Positions 8,146 through 16,487 of a stretch of 64,000 bases of DNA are shown one piece after another. The position numbers were made by a program, and so were the translations under genes. Under the pieces are notes generated by a model. The model had not been told where the DNA came from and did not search any database. It saw only the letters and a program-made list of their open reading frames with translations. Source of the stretch: Desulfovibrio aminophilus DSM 12254 (GTDB taxonomy: Bacteria > Desulfobacterota > Desulfovibrionia > Desulfovibrionales > Desulfovibrionaceae); contig NZ_AUMA01000006.1 in the NCBI RefSeq assembly GCF_000422565.1, positions 62,001 to 126,000 of the forward strand, in the 5' to 3' direction. Position 1 is the stretch's first letter; every line of letters starts with the position of its first letter.

Positions 8146-9512
8146 GTTCGCGGCTTGAGCGCGGGCTTCACGTCCACCACCGGAGTGCCGTCCACGGCCT
8201 CCAGGCCATCCACCAGCAGGCTCGTTCCCCGGATTTCCAAGATCGTGACTTCGTGCAGGCCGATGGGATTCGGCCGGTCCGGCGAACGGGTGGCCAGGAC
8301 GCCGCGTTTGGGCACGCCCCGGTCGCCACGGGGATGCACCCGCAGCACGCTTCGGTCGGCCAGGTGGAGCCAGGTCAGGAGCTGGATCTTCTGCCCGGCC
8401 TCCAGGCCGTCCAGGGCCGGAAGCAGGGCCGGATCGAGGTCGATCCAGGCGCGCGGCGCGTCCTCGTCCTCGCATTTCGGGGCCTGATCGCGGCTTGTCA
8501 GGGAGGAACGCACCCTGCCGATGGGCGCGAGCCGCAAGCCCGCCCCGGCCGGGGGCGAGAAATGGTCATGGCCGGATACGGTCACCGGTACGCCGTTCAG
8601 GCGCAGGCCCGGGAGCTCCGACACCATGCCGATGGCCCGCGCGCTGGGCAGCAGGTCCAGAATCGCGGCCAGGTCGCCGGGCGCGGCGACGCCCAACAGG
8701 GCGTAGTCCTCGCCACCGCGCAGGGCCAACTCCAGGGGACTCTGGCCGAGGGCTTCGGCATGGGCGGACAGCTCGGGATGCAGATCCCGGGGAGTGAGAG
8801 CCAGATTCGCTCCCAGGGTCGGGCCCAGGAGTCGGGGCAGGTCGCGGGCCAGGCCGTCGGATACGTCCATGAGCCCTCGGACCAGGCCACTTTCCGCCAG
8901 GGCCAGCCCTTCCGGCAGCCGGGGCGTGGGACGTAGATGCGCGGCGCAGCAGACCGGCCAGCGGTCCTTGGCGGCCGTGCCGTCGTGCTCCAGGGCCAGC
9001 AGACCGGCCCGGGCCAATCCCAGTTCGCCGATCACGAAGAGCGCGTCCCCGGGGCGGCAGCCGCCGCGCGCCAACACACGGCCCGAGGGGCCTGGGCGGC
9101 CCAGGGCGCAGATGTCCAGGCCGATGGTTTCGGCCCGGCTCAGGTCGCCTCCGGCCAGATGTACGCCGTGGATCCGGGCCAGCTCGGCCATGCCCGCCAG
9201 CAGGCCGTCCCAGAAGGCCTCGTCGGGGCCCGGGGGAACCATGAGCGAGAGGGTGAAGGCCAGGGCCTTGCCGCCCATGGCCGCGATATCGCTCAGGTTC
9301 ACGGCCAGGGCCTTGTGCCCGATGTCTTCGGGTGTGAAGTACGAGCGCCGGAAGTGCACGTCCTCCAGGAAGAGGTCCGAGGTGGCCAGCAGGCCGCCCG
9401 CGAGGTCCAGCAGGGCGCAGTCGTCGCCGCGCTCCAGGAGGGCCAGGGGGCGCCCGGCGGAGAAATGATTCTCGATGCGGGCCAGAAAGTCGTCTTCCGA
9501 GGTCGGGGGCAT
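8139..9512 (-). CDS. Fusion: thiamine-monophosphate kinase (ThiL) with C-terminal TrmO/TsaA-type tRNA methyltransferase domain
   Basis: The 457-residue product joins two complete-looking domains. Residues 1 to about 318 are ThiL, which phosphorylates thiamine monophosphate to the diphosphate: RGDDCALLDL (28-37), LFLEDVHF (47-54), NLSDIAAMGG (72-81), GGDL (121-124), DVSDGLARDL (216-225), GGEDYALL (266-273). Residues about 326-457 match the TrmO (YaeB/TsaA) family, which N6-methylates t6A37 in tRNA-Thr: APIGRVRSS, then the signature GVLATRSPDRPNPIGLHEV (404-422). There is no stop or frameshift between them. The start is ATG 9512 after TTGGAGG; in-frame codons upstream lie in the uvrD end. It is probably cotranscribed with uvrD. 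Confidence 0.88.
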   Translation of the reverse strand: MPPTSEDDFLARIENHFSAGRPLALLERGDDCALLDLAGGLLATSDLFLEDVHFRRSYFTPEDIGHKALAVNLSDIAAMGGKALAFTLSLMVPPGPDEAFWDGLLAGMAELARIHGVHLAGGDLSRAETIGLDICALGRPGPSGRVLARGGCRPGDALFVIGELGLARAGLLALEHDGTAAKDRWPVCCAAHLRPTPRLPEGLALAESGLVRGLMDVSDGLARDLPRLLGPTLGANLALTPRDLHPELSAHAEALGQSPLELALRGGEDYALLGVAAPGDLAAILDLLPSARAIGMVSELPGLRLNGVPVTVSGHDHFSPPAGAGLRLAPIGRVRSSLTSRDQAPKCEDEDAPRAWIDLDPALLPALDGLEAGQKIQLLTWLHLADRSVLRVHPRGDRGVPKRGVLATRSPDRPNPIGLHEVTILEIRGTSLLVDGLEAVDGTPVVDVKPALKPRTK

Positions 9513-9532
9513 GGGGCCTCCAATGGCTGATG

Positions 9533-11647
9533 CTATAACATTTCCAGGTAGTCGCCCACAATGACCTTGAGCCCGAACCCGGGGAAGTTCACCCGGAACT
9601 TGTTGTCTTCCAGGCGGGCCACGATCTTGCCCGGGCCGAAGATCTTGTGCTTGCAACGCCCCAGTTCGCCGGGCGCGTTTACAGGCCCTCGCGGCCGTTC
9701 CGGAGCGTTCGCGGCGGCCGGGCGGGAAGCCGGGGCGGCCAGGGGGCGTACGCCGCCGAGATAGGACTCCTGGACCCGCTGGAAGCAGGACTCGGGCAGC
9801 TCGCTGACGAAGGGCGAAGGGATGGCCGGTTCGGTGATGCCGTTATAGCGGTTGTAGAGTGAGCCGGGAACGAACAGGGCCAGTTCGTCGCGGGCCCGGG
9901 TGCAGGCCACATAGAGCAGGCGGCGCTCCTCTTCCAGATCCTCGGGCCGGGACAGGGCCCGTTTGGAGGGGAAACGGTCCTGGACCAGATCGATGATGAG
10001 TACGGCGTTCCACTCCAGGCCCTTGGCCGAATGCACGGTGGAAAGCACCAGGGCGTCCTCGCGGCGCGATTCCTGCTGTTCGCCGTCCAGGCTCAGGTCC
10101 GCCAAGAAGGCGTCCACGTCCTGATAGGAGGCCGCGATCTGGAGCAACTGCTCCAGCCCGGCCTGACGCTTGGGATAGTCGTCCGGGTATTGGCTCACCA
10201 GGATGGGCGTGTAGAAGGCCAGGATCTGTTCCAGGGCCCCGGCCGGGGTTTTGGCCGTGCGGCGCAGGGTATCCATATCCCGCAGCAACGCACCCAGCTC
10301 GGCGTGTTTCTTGACCTTCTTGTCGAGGGCTTTCTGGTCTCCGGCCAGGATGGCCTGGGCGATGCGGGTGGCGGTCTTGGTTCCCACACCCTTGATGTGG
10401 GCCAGGGCCCGCTGCCAGGAGAGCAGGTCCGCCGGGTTGCGGGTCAGGCGCAGATAGGCCAGGGCGTCCTTGACGTGCGCGGCCTCGTGGAAGCGGATGC
10501 CGCCGTACTTCTGGTAGGCCAGGCCCATCTGGGAGAGCGCCGCCTCCAGAGGGAAGGACTGGTATCCGGCGCGGAAGAGTACGGCGATCTCATGCAACGG
10601 GTGGCGGCGGGCCAGCTCGATGACCGTGTTGAGCACCTGGCGGGCTTGGCTTTGGTCGCTCAGGGGTTGGACCAGCAGAGGGCGGTTGCCGCCCTGGCGC
10701 GCGGCCACCAGCCGCTTGTCGAATTTTTGGAGCGCGCCGTCCAGAATGTGGTTGGTCAGGTCCAGGATGGGCTGAGTGGAGCGGTAGTTGCGTTCCAGGC
10801 GGATGATCCTGGCCCCTGGGAAATCCTTTGGGAAATCCAGGATGTTGGCCACATTGGCCCCCCGGAAGGCGTAGATGGACTGGGCGTCGTCGCCCACGGC
10901 CATGACGTTGCCCGCGCGGCCCGCCAGCAGACGCACGATGCGGGCCTGGACCAGGTTCGTGTCCTGGTATTCGTCGACCATGATGTAGCGGTGTCGGGTG
11001 CGCAGTTCCTCGCGCAGCCAGTCCTGCTCCGTCAGGGCCCGCTCCAGGAGGAAGAGCAGGTCGTCGTAGTCCGCCAGCCCGTGGCCGCGTTTGAAGCTCT
11101 CATAGCCCGCGGCCAGGGCTTCCAGGTCGCCCAGGTAGGGCATCAGGTGGTAGGCCTCGCGCTCCAGCAGTTCCTTGAGCGGCAGTTCCTTGTTGCGGGA
11201 CTTGGTGATGCAGTCCGCCACCGTGGCCCGCTTGGGGAAGGAGCGGTCGGACTTGCCCAGGCCGAGCCCGTCGCGCACGTCGCGGATGGCGTCCTCGGCG
11301 TCGCCCCGGTCCATGAGCGTGATGCCGCCGGTGGTTCCGACCAGTTGCGGGTGGCGGCGCAGCACGGAGTAGGCGAAGGAATGGAAGGTGCCCCCGCCGG
11401 TCCCGGCCAGGGGACGGTTCAGCAGGGCTCCGGCCCGGGAGAGCATCTCCTGGGCGGCCTTGCGGGTGAAGGTCAGGAGCAGGATCTGCTCCGGGGGCAC
11501 GCCCAGCTCCACGAGGCGGGCCAAGCGATAGACGATGGTCCGGGTCTTGCCCGAACCGGCCCCGGAAATGACCAGCACCGGGCCGTCCGTGTGGAGCGCG
11601 GCCTGAAGCTGCTCGGGGTTGAGATCATGTTCGAAGTCTATGGGCAT
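9533..11647 (-). CDS. uvrD: UvrD/PcrA-type 3'-5' DNA helicase
   Basis: This 704-residue superfamily 1 helicase acts in nucleotide-excision repair and in removing stalled complexes. Visible motifs are Walker A GAGSGKT (29-35), the Q-region NPEQLQA, LLTFTRKAAQEM (Ia), VDEYQDTN (II), VGDDAQSIYAFRGA (III), LERNYRSTQ (IV), STVHSAKGLEW (V) and YVACTRARDEL (VI). The last 50 residues (CKHKIFGPGKIVARLEDNK, then LKVIVGDYLEML) look like the Tudor-like tail by which UvrD/PcrA binds RNA polymerase. Its first 10 bases overlap the end of the upstream phosphodiesterase gene, so it belongs to the same operon. Confidence 0.93.
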   Translation of the reverse strand: MPIDFEHDLNPEQLQAALHTDGPVLVISGAGSGKTRTIVYRLARLVELGVPPEQILLLTFTRKAAQEMLSRAGALLNRPLAGTGGGTFHSFAYSVLRRHPQLVGTTGGITLMDRGDAEDAIRDVRDGLGLGKSDRSFPKRATVADCITKSRNKELPLKELLEREAYHLMPYLGDLEALAAGYESFKRGHGLADYDDLLFLLERALTEQDWLREELRTRHRYIMVDEYQDTNLVQARIVRLLAGRAGNVMAVGDDAQSIYAFRGANVANILDFPKDFPGARIIRLERNYRSTQPILDLTNHILDGALQKFDKRLVAARQGGNRPLLVQPLSDQSQARQVLNTVIELARRHPLHEIAVLFRAGYQSFPLEAALSQMGLAYQKYGGIRFHEAAHVKDALAYLRLTRNPADLLSWQRALAHIKGVGTKTATRIAQAILAGDQKALDKKVKKHAELGALLRDMDTLRRTAKTPAGALEQILAFYTPILVSQYPDDYPKRQAGLEQLLQIAASYQDVDAFLADLSLDGEQQESRREDALVLSTVHSAKGLEWNAVLIIDLVQDRFPSKRALSRPEDLEEERRLLYVACTRARDELALFVPGSLYNRYNGITEPAIPSPFVSELPESCFQRVQESYLGGVRPLAAPASRPAAANAPERPRGPVNAPGELGRCKHKIFGPGKIVARLEDNKFRVNFPGFGLKVIVGDYLEML

Positions 11648-12939
11648 GCGTGGATTCCGAAATGGCTCAGGGTGAGGCGGCCCGCGTCGCGCATCCGCTC
11701 CGGCCGGCTTCCGGCCGAGTCGCGGAAAAAGGCGTCGCCCGCCGTATGCGTTCCGTCCCGGCCGAAGCGGCCGAAGACGGCGTCCCTGTTGAATTTGGCC
11801 TTCAGGTCGAAGCCTGGCCGGGCCAGGCAGAGCAGATCCGGCGGGGACATGTTCCCGTTGGTCCCGGGGTACAGCTCACGTTCGAAAAACACCTGTTCCA
11901 TGACCCGCTCGCCCTGGAAGGTCAAGCCCAGGAGCGCTTCTCGGATTTCTCCGGCCAGGCACGCGGCCTCGGCGTCGGTGAGCCGCCCCCGGCCGAAGGC
12001 CCGGCGTGTGTGCAGGTGGATGCGCCCCGGGTCCAGGGCCAGGGCCGCGCTTTCCGGGGCGATTCGGGCGGCTTCCCACTCGGCCTCGGAGCCATGCCTG
12101 CCGGGCGGCAGAAGCCGGAGCAGGCCCGCCTCCACCAGCCAGCGGTTCAGATCCACCTCGGTACGCAGGCCGGTGAAGCCGTGGTCGGCCAGGACCATGA
12201 GCCGCTTGGGCTCGGGCAGGGCCGCGTAGCGTTCGAGAAAGACGCCGATGAGCTTGTCCCAGAGGGTGAGCAGCTCCAGACAGTCGGCGTGCAAGGGGTG
12301 GGAGTCCTCGGTCACGGCGGACCAGAGGAAGTGGAACAGCCGGTCGGTCTCGGTGAGTACGAAGACGAACAGATCCCAGGCCAAGTCCGGCCAGAGCAGA
12401 TCCAGGGCCGCCCGGCGCGAGGCCAGGGTGGCCCGCAGACCGGCCAGGAGGTACTCGGGATCGGCCGCGCCCCGGGTGGTGTCGGCTTCCAGGCGATAGC
12501 CCAGGCGGGCCAACTGCCCGGCCAGGAAGGGCGGGAACACGGCCCGTTCCAGATCCCGGGCCACGAATCCGGCCACGAGCATGCCGCGCAGGGGACGGGC
12601 CGGGTAGGTGTTGGGCAGGTTGATCACCCGGCTCGTCAGGCCTCGTGCGCCCAGGCGGTCGAAGACCGTGGGGCAGGCCACCTGCGTGGCGTCCACGATG
12701 GACAGCTCGTAGGATGCCGGGTCCAGGCGGGTGAAGCCGAACACGCCGTGGACCTCCGGGCCCTCGCCCGTGGCCAGGGAGGTCCAGTTCACCGGCGAGA
12801 GTTCGGGCAGCTCGGCCCGGATGCTTCCGGCCCCCGGCAGCAGCGAGGCCAGGTTGGGCAGCCGAGGGGCCAGGCGTTCGGCCAGGGACAGGGGCAGGCC
12901 GTCCAGCCCGAGGACCGCCAGCCGGGGGCGCTCCAGCAT
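11638..12939 (-). CDS. Alkaline-phosphatase-superfamily phosphodiesterase/nucleotide pyrophosphatase-like protein
   Basis: The 433-residue protein belongs to the type I phosphodiesterase/nucleotide pyrophosphatase group. A metal-binding Asp lies in LAVLGLDGLPLSL near the N-terminus. The nucleophile region is LSPVNWTSLATGEGPEVHGVFGF. A late metal-binding motif LMVLADHGFTGL is near residues 260-271, and another late His is in RDGTHTAGDAFF. There is no signal peptide, so it is probably cytoplasmic or loosely membrane-associated. The substrate is unknown. The ATG (12937-12939) overlaps the stop of the DUF2156 gene (ATGA), so the two are translationally coupled. Confidence 0.8.
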   Translation of the reverse strand: MLERPRLAVLGLDGLPLSLAERLAPRLPNLASLLPGAGSIRAELPELSPVNWTSLATGEGPEVHGVFGFTRLDPASYELSIVDATQVACPTVFDRLGARGLTSRVINLPNTYPARPLRGMLVAGFVARDLERAVFPPFLAGQLARLGYRLEADTTRGAADPEYLLAGLRATLASRRAALDLLWPDLAWDLFVFVLTETDRLFHFLWSAVTEDSHPLHADCLELLTLWDKLIGVFLERYAALPEPKRLMVLADHGFTGLRTEVDLNRWLVEAGLLRLLPPGRHGSEAEWEAARIAPESAALALDPGRIHLHTRRAFGRGRLTDAEAACLAGEIREALLGLTFQGERVMEQVFFERELYPGTNGNMSPPDLLCLARPGFDLKAKFNRDAVFGRFGRDGTHTAGDAFFRDSAGSRPERMRDAGRLTLSHFGIHACP

Positions 12940-13820
12940 CAGCCCAGCACCACGTCGTACTTCTTGCCGAAGCGGGCCGGGTTGTAGGAGAGCTTGGCCT
13001 TGCGCAGGCCTTCTTCGCCCAGATCCTGTTCGCGGTTGACGAAGGCGAAGTCCTTGCCCGCGTGCTCGAGGAACATCTGGTTGATGGCCTGGTAGGCTCC
13101 CGGGAAGCGGGTGTCGGCCTTTTCGAAGTGGATCACCAGGGTGTCCTTGGACAGGCATTCGGCCACGGTGTAGGCCACGATGCGGCCCTCCACGCGCACG
13201 GTGCCGCCCATGAGGCAGGTCAGACGGTCCATGTGCTGGAGCACACGGGTGATGGCGTGGTTTTCGGCCTCCAGGGCCGGGGAGTGTTCGTTCTCTTCCT
13301 CGCGCCAGCGGAACCAGTCGGCCTGCATGTCGAGCACTTCCTCCACACAATCCGGGGTCATGCAGCTGTACTGCCAGAGATTGTCGTTCTTGAACCGCTC
13401 CAACTGCTCACGCTTCTTGCGGTACATCTCGCCGGGCAGGGCGACGAGGTCGGGAACGGAATAGACGTAGTCCCAGTGGTCGCGGGCGGCGCTCAGGCGG
13501 ATGCCGCCGTTGAAGGCGTCCTTCCAGACCCGGGCCAGGGTTTCGGGCACGCGGGTGAATGTCGCGGCCTCGGTCACGGCCTTGCATTCGGTCCAGCGGT
13601 AGTCGTCCCAGGGGCCCATGGGGGCCCAGTACACGAGGTCCGGACGGGTCTGGCGAATCCAGATCAAGCCCCCGGCGAAGGCCCATTCCAGGCCGTAGTG
13701 CTCGGCCCAGCCCCAGATGTTGGCGAAAGCGTAGTCCGAGGTGACTTCCGGCGTGGCCGCCAGGATTTGCCCGTAATCAAACTGGCGGTCGAGGCTCAGC
13801 GGTTCAAATGCGAGGGGCAT
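12939..13820 (-). CDS. DUF2156 (phosphatidylglycerol lysyltransferase C-terminal-like) protein
   Basis: This 293-residue protein matches the DUF2156/LPG_synthase_C family, a double GNAT-like fold that in MprF moves an aminoacyl group from aminoacyl-tRNA to a lipid. Visible features are YSVPDLVALPGEMYRKKREQ, the GGTVRVEGRIVAYTV strand pair, HFEKADTRFPGAYQAINQMF, and the family-typical end FVNREQDLGEEGLRKAKLSYNPARFGKKY. There is no membrane domain, unlike MprF. Stand-alone members exist in many anaerobes and their activity is not established. It overlaps the MATE gene by 17 bases and the next gene by 3. Confidence 0.85.
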   Translation of the reverse strand: MPLAFEPLSLDRQFDYGQILAATPEVTSDYAFANIWGWAEHYGLEWAFAGGLIWIRQTRPDLVYWAPMGPWDDYRWTECKAVTEAATFTRVPETLARVWKDAFNGGIRLSAARDHWDYVYSVPDLVALPGEMYRKKREQLERFKNDNLWQYSCMTPDCVEEVLDMQADWFRWREEENEHSPALEAENHAITRVLQHMDRLTCLMGGTVRVEGRIVAYTVAECLSKDTLVIHFEKADTRFPGAYQAINQMFLEHAGKDFAFVNREQDLGEEGLRKAKLSYNPARFGKKYDVVLG

Positions 13821-15216
13821 GCGCTGCTTCCTTTTTGCAGTGTTTGTGTTTGATCATGCCGTGGCAGGACCAGTCCTTGAAGGCATAGACGTAGAGCATG
13901 ACCAGGGATTGCGCGGCCTGGGAGGCGAGCATGGAGATCCAGATGCCCGAGGCCCGGCCCATGACGAGGTGTCCGAGCACGTAGGCCAGGGGCAGGCGCA
14001 GGCACCAGGTCGCCAGGCCCATGATGACCATGTTGAAATGGGTGGCTCCCGCGCCGTTGAAGGCTCCGGCAAGGATCATGGTGGTCAGGGTGAAGGGGAT
14101 GGCCAGCAGGTTCCAGAACAGATAGTTCACCGCCTCGCGCTGGACGGCCGGATCCGGGGCCAGGAAGGCCGCCAGGGGCTCCAGGAACTGCCAGACCACC
14201 AGGGACACGGCCACGATGCAGACCAGGCCGATGACCAGGATGCGGTAGCCGTAGGAGCGGGCCTCCTCGAAGCGGCCCGCTCCCAGGGAGTGGCCCACCA
14301 GGATGCCCGCCGTCATGTTGAAGGCGAAGGCCGGCAGAAAGAGCAGGGACTCCACGCGGATGCCCGCCGACATGCCCGCCAGGGACGCGACGTTGTCCCG
14401 GGGCAGGGCGGCGGTGATGGCGTACAGTACGAGATAGCCCGAGTGCCAGACCACCTGCATGACCACCGAGGGCCAGGAAACCTTGTAGAGATAGGGCAGG
14501 GCCCGGCGCACCCAGCGCCAGGGCGCGAAAGTTGCCCTGGCCAGGAGGCCCTCCTTCCAAAGGGCGGCCACGTTGGCGGCCGCGCCCAGGGTCACGGACC
14601 AGAAGGTGGCCCAGGCCAGACCTTGGTAGCCCAGTTCCGGCAGGCCCCACCAGCCCAGGCCCAGGCCCAGGTCGCCCACGGTGTTCAAGATCGTCACCAC
14701 GGCCATGGAGTAGAGCGGGAAAAAGACCTGCTTGCGGGCCCGGAACACGGCGTTGAGCACGATGAGCAGGGAATAGGACGGCAGGAGGAGCAGGTAGACC
14801 CAAAGGAAGTATTCCGTGACCGGCCGGATGGAGTCGGGCACCTGCAGGGCCGAGAGCAGGAGGCTCTTCAGCGGCAGGCCCAGGAGCATGAGCAGGCCAC
14901 CCATGACCAGGGCCAGGAGGATGCAGAGGCCCACATAACGCCGCGCGCGAAGTTCCCGGCCCGCGCCCAGGGATTGGCCGATGGCGGCCACGCCCGCGTT
15001 GGCCACGGCCGTGGCCACGATGAGGAAGAAGAACAGCGACTGGGTGATGAGCCCGAGGGAGGCCTGGACCTCGCGGTTGATGCGCCCGGCGGTCCAGACG
15101 TCCACGAAGCCGATGAGGAAGTTGAAGACCATCATCAGGATCTGGGGCCAGGAGAGGGTCCAGATGGTGCGGTAGGGCGACTGGTCCAGGCCCTCGGGCG
15201 ATCTGTTCATGGTCAT
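13804..15216 (-). CDS. MATE-family efflux transporter
   Basis: A 470-residue multidrug and toxin extrusion type transporter, expected to have 12 membrane helices in two homologous halves and to use a Na+ or H+ gradient. Long hydrophobic stretches alternate with short loops throughout. The N-terminal half has the typical WPQILMMVFNFLIGFVDVW and GQSLGAGRELRARRYV segments, and the second half has GHSLGAGRFEEARSYGYR at the equivalent position. ATG 15216 and ATG 15210 are both possible starts. It is the first gene of a tightly packed minus-strand operon with the DUF2156 and phosphodiesterase genes. The substrate is unknown. Confidence 0.9.
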   Translation of the reverse strand: MTMNRSPEGLDQSPYRTIWTLSWPQILMMVFNFLIGFVDVWTAGRINREVQASLGLITQSLFFFLIVATAVANAGVAAIGQSLGAGRELRARRYVGLCILLALVMGGLLMLLGLPLKSLLLSALQVPDSIRPVTEYFLWVYLLLLPSYSLLIVLNAVFRARKQVFFPLYSMAVVTILNTVGDLGLGLGWWGLPELGYQGLAWATFWSVTLGAAANVAALWKEGLLARATFAPWRWVRRALPYLYKVSWPSVVMQVVWHSGYLVLYAITAALPRDNVASLAGMSAGIRVESLLFLPAFAFNMTAGILVGHSLGAGRFEEARSYGYRILVIGLVCIVAVSLVVWQFLEPLAAFLAPDPAVQREAVNYLFWNLLAIPFTLTTMILAGAFNGAGATHFNMVIMGLATWCLRLPLAYVLGHLVMGRASGIWISMLASQAAQSLVMLYVYAFKDWSCHGMIKHKHCKKEAAHAPRI

Positions 15217-15313
15217 GGGAGATCGGTTTCCTTGCGCTCGGGCGGCTCCCGGCGTCCGGGAAGCATAGTCATTCTCCGGCGTTTGCCAAGAGGGCCGGGG
15301 AACGGTGGCGCGC

Positions 15314-15342
15314 TTTACTTTTTATGCCGCCGGAAACATAAT
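15314..15342 (+). promoter_or_regulatory. Promoter and possible operator of the ModE-type gene
   Basis: TTTACT (15314-15319), 17-base spacer, CATAAT (15337-15342). A palindrome TTATG (15322-15326), 10 bases, CATAA (15337-15341) covers the spacer and -10 element, as expected for a repressor site, perhaps an autoregulatory one. Confidence 0.5.
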
Positions 15343-15381
15343 GGACTTATCCGAGAAATCGGACAAGCCAAGGAGGCCGCC

Positions 15382-15762
15382 ATGTCCCGGGAACTTCCGC
15401 AGGCCACCCTGCGCGTCCACCTCTGGTTCGAGAACGAGGGCGGCATGCTCTTCGGCCTGGGCCGGGTCCAGCTTTTGCGCGAGGTGGCCCGGCTGGGTTC
15501 CCTGCACAAGGCCGCCCAGGCCTTGGGCATGTCCTACCGGGCCGCCTGGGGCCGCATCAAACGCACCGAGGCTGCCCTGGGCAACCCTGTGGTGGCCAAG
15601 GTGGCGGGCCGCAAAGGTTATGCCTTGACGCCCCTGGGGGAACAACTGGTGAGCGATTTTTCCTCCTGGCACGCGGAGGTTGAGCGCTTCGCCCTGGAAC
15701 GCGCTCGGATCATGCTTTCCTGGGATACCGTGGGGTTCGCGGAAGGTCCGGTCGAGTCTTAG
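15382..15762 (+). CDS. ModE-type winged-helix regulator (DNA-binding domain only)
   Basis: This 126-residue protein matches the N-terminal LysR-like DNA-binding domain of ModE: LGRVQLLREVARLGSLHKAAQALGMSYRAAWGRIKRTEAALG (recognition helix around SYRAAWGRIK), then the wing region VVAKVAGRKGYALTPLGEQL. It lacks the C-terminal TOBE (MopI) molybdate-binding domains, so it either senses something else or acts without a ligand. AGGAGG lies 5 bases before the ATG. It diverges from the MATE gene, and its stop codon overlaps the stop of the cbiO-like gene on the other strand. Confidence 0.87.
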   Translation: MSRELPQATLRVHLWFENEGGMLFGLGRVQLLREVARLGSLHKAAQALGMSYRAAWGRIKRTEAALGNPVVAKVAGRKGYALTPLGEQLVSDFSSWHAEVERFALERARIMLSWDTVGFAEGPVES

Positions 15763-16487
15763 TCGTCGTGGGAGTGGGGCAGGCCGCCCTCCGCATGCAC
15801 ATGCACGTGGGCGTGCGGCTCGACCGTGCTCTCCACCAGCCTGCCGTCGCGCAGGGAATACAGCCGGTTCGTGATCTTGGAGAGGAAGTCCGGCTCGTGG
15901 GACACGGCCAGGACGGCGATGTCGAGCCCGTTGAGGATGTCCACGATGCGGGCCTTGGTCTCCCGATCCAGGCCCGTGGTTGGCTCGTCCAGGATGAGCG
16001 CCTCGGGCCGCATGGAAAGCACCGTGGCCAAGGCCACCAGCTTTTGCTCCCCGCCCGAGAGGCGGTAGGGCACCCGGTCGGCGAAGTCGGAGAGTCCTAA
16101 CAATTCTAGGGTTTCTTCTGCCCGGCGGCGAGCCTCGGCGCGGGAGAGCCCCTGGTTCAGCGGACCGAAGGCCACGTCGTCGAGCACGGAGGGGCTGAAG
16201 AGCTGGTCGTCGGCGTGTTGGAAGAGAAACCCCAGGCGCAGTCGGGCCGCGGCGAATTCCTTGGGGCCGGTCATGGCCCGGCCGAAGAGGCGGATTTCCC
16301 CCTCCGAGGGCTTGATCAGGCCCATGAGGGCGAAGAGCAGGGTGGTCTTGCCGCTGCCGTTGGGGCCCACGAGGCCCCGGCGTTCCCCGGGGCGCAGGGT
16401 CAGGTCCAGTCCGCGCAGCACCGGCTCCCGTCCCGGATAGCCGCAGACCAATCCGCGGGTTTCAATAAGGGCTTCCGCGTCGTTCAC
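15759..16487 (-). CDS. cbiO: Nickel/cobalt ECF-type importer ATPase (CbiO/NikO)
   Basis: This 242-residue ABC ATPase energises the CbiMQO-type metal importer. Walker A is GPNGSGKTT (residues about 41-49), the Q-loop is FLFQHADDQLFSP, the signature is LSGGEQKLVALA, and Walker B is ALILDEPTTGLD with the switch His in VSHE. The C-terminus is His-rich (six His in the last 20 residues), which fits binding of Ni or Co. It starts with GTG inside a GTGA overlap with cbiQ. Nickel versus cobalt cannot be decided from sequence; the symbol reflects the family. Confidence 0.9.
   Translation of the reverse strand: MNDAEALIETRGLVCGYPGREPVLRGLDLTLRPGERRGLVGPNGSGKTTLLFALMGLIKPSEGEIRLFGRAMTGPKEFAAARLRLGFLFQHADDQLFSPSVLDDVAFGPLNQGLSRAEARRRAEETLELLGLSDFADRVPYRLSGGEQKLVALATVLSMRPEALILDEPTTGLDRETKARIVDILNGLDIAVLAVSHEPDFLSKITNRLYSLRDGRLVESTVEPHAHVHVHAEGGLPHSHDD

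Noticed and set aside
8139-9512. Separate trmO gene starting inside the thiL frame
   Set aside because: No ATG, GTG or TTG with a ribosome site is seen near residue 325, and the frame is continuous, so a fusion is the simpler reading.
10031-12229. A plus-strand open frame of more than 700 codons opposite uvrD and the phosphodiesterase gene
   Set aside because: Shadow frame. uvrD motifs on the other strand are complete and in order.
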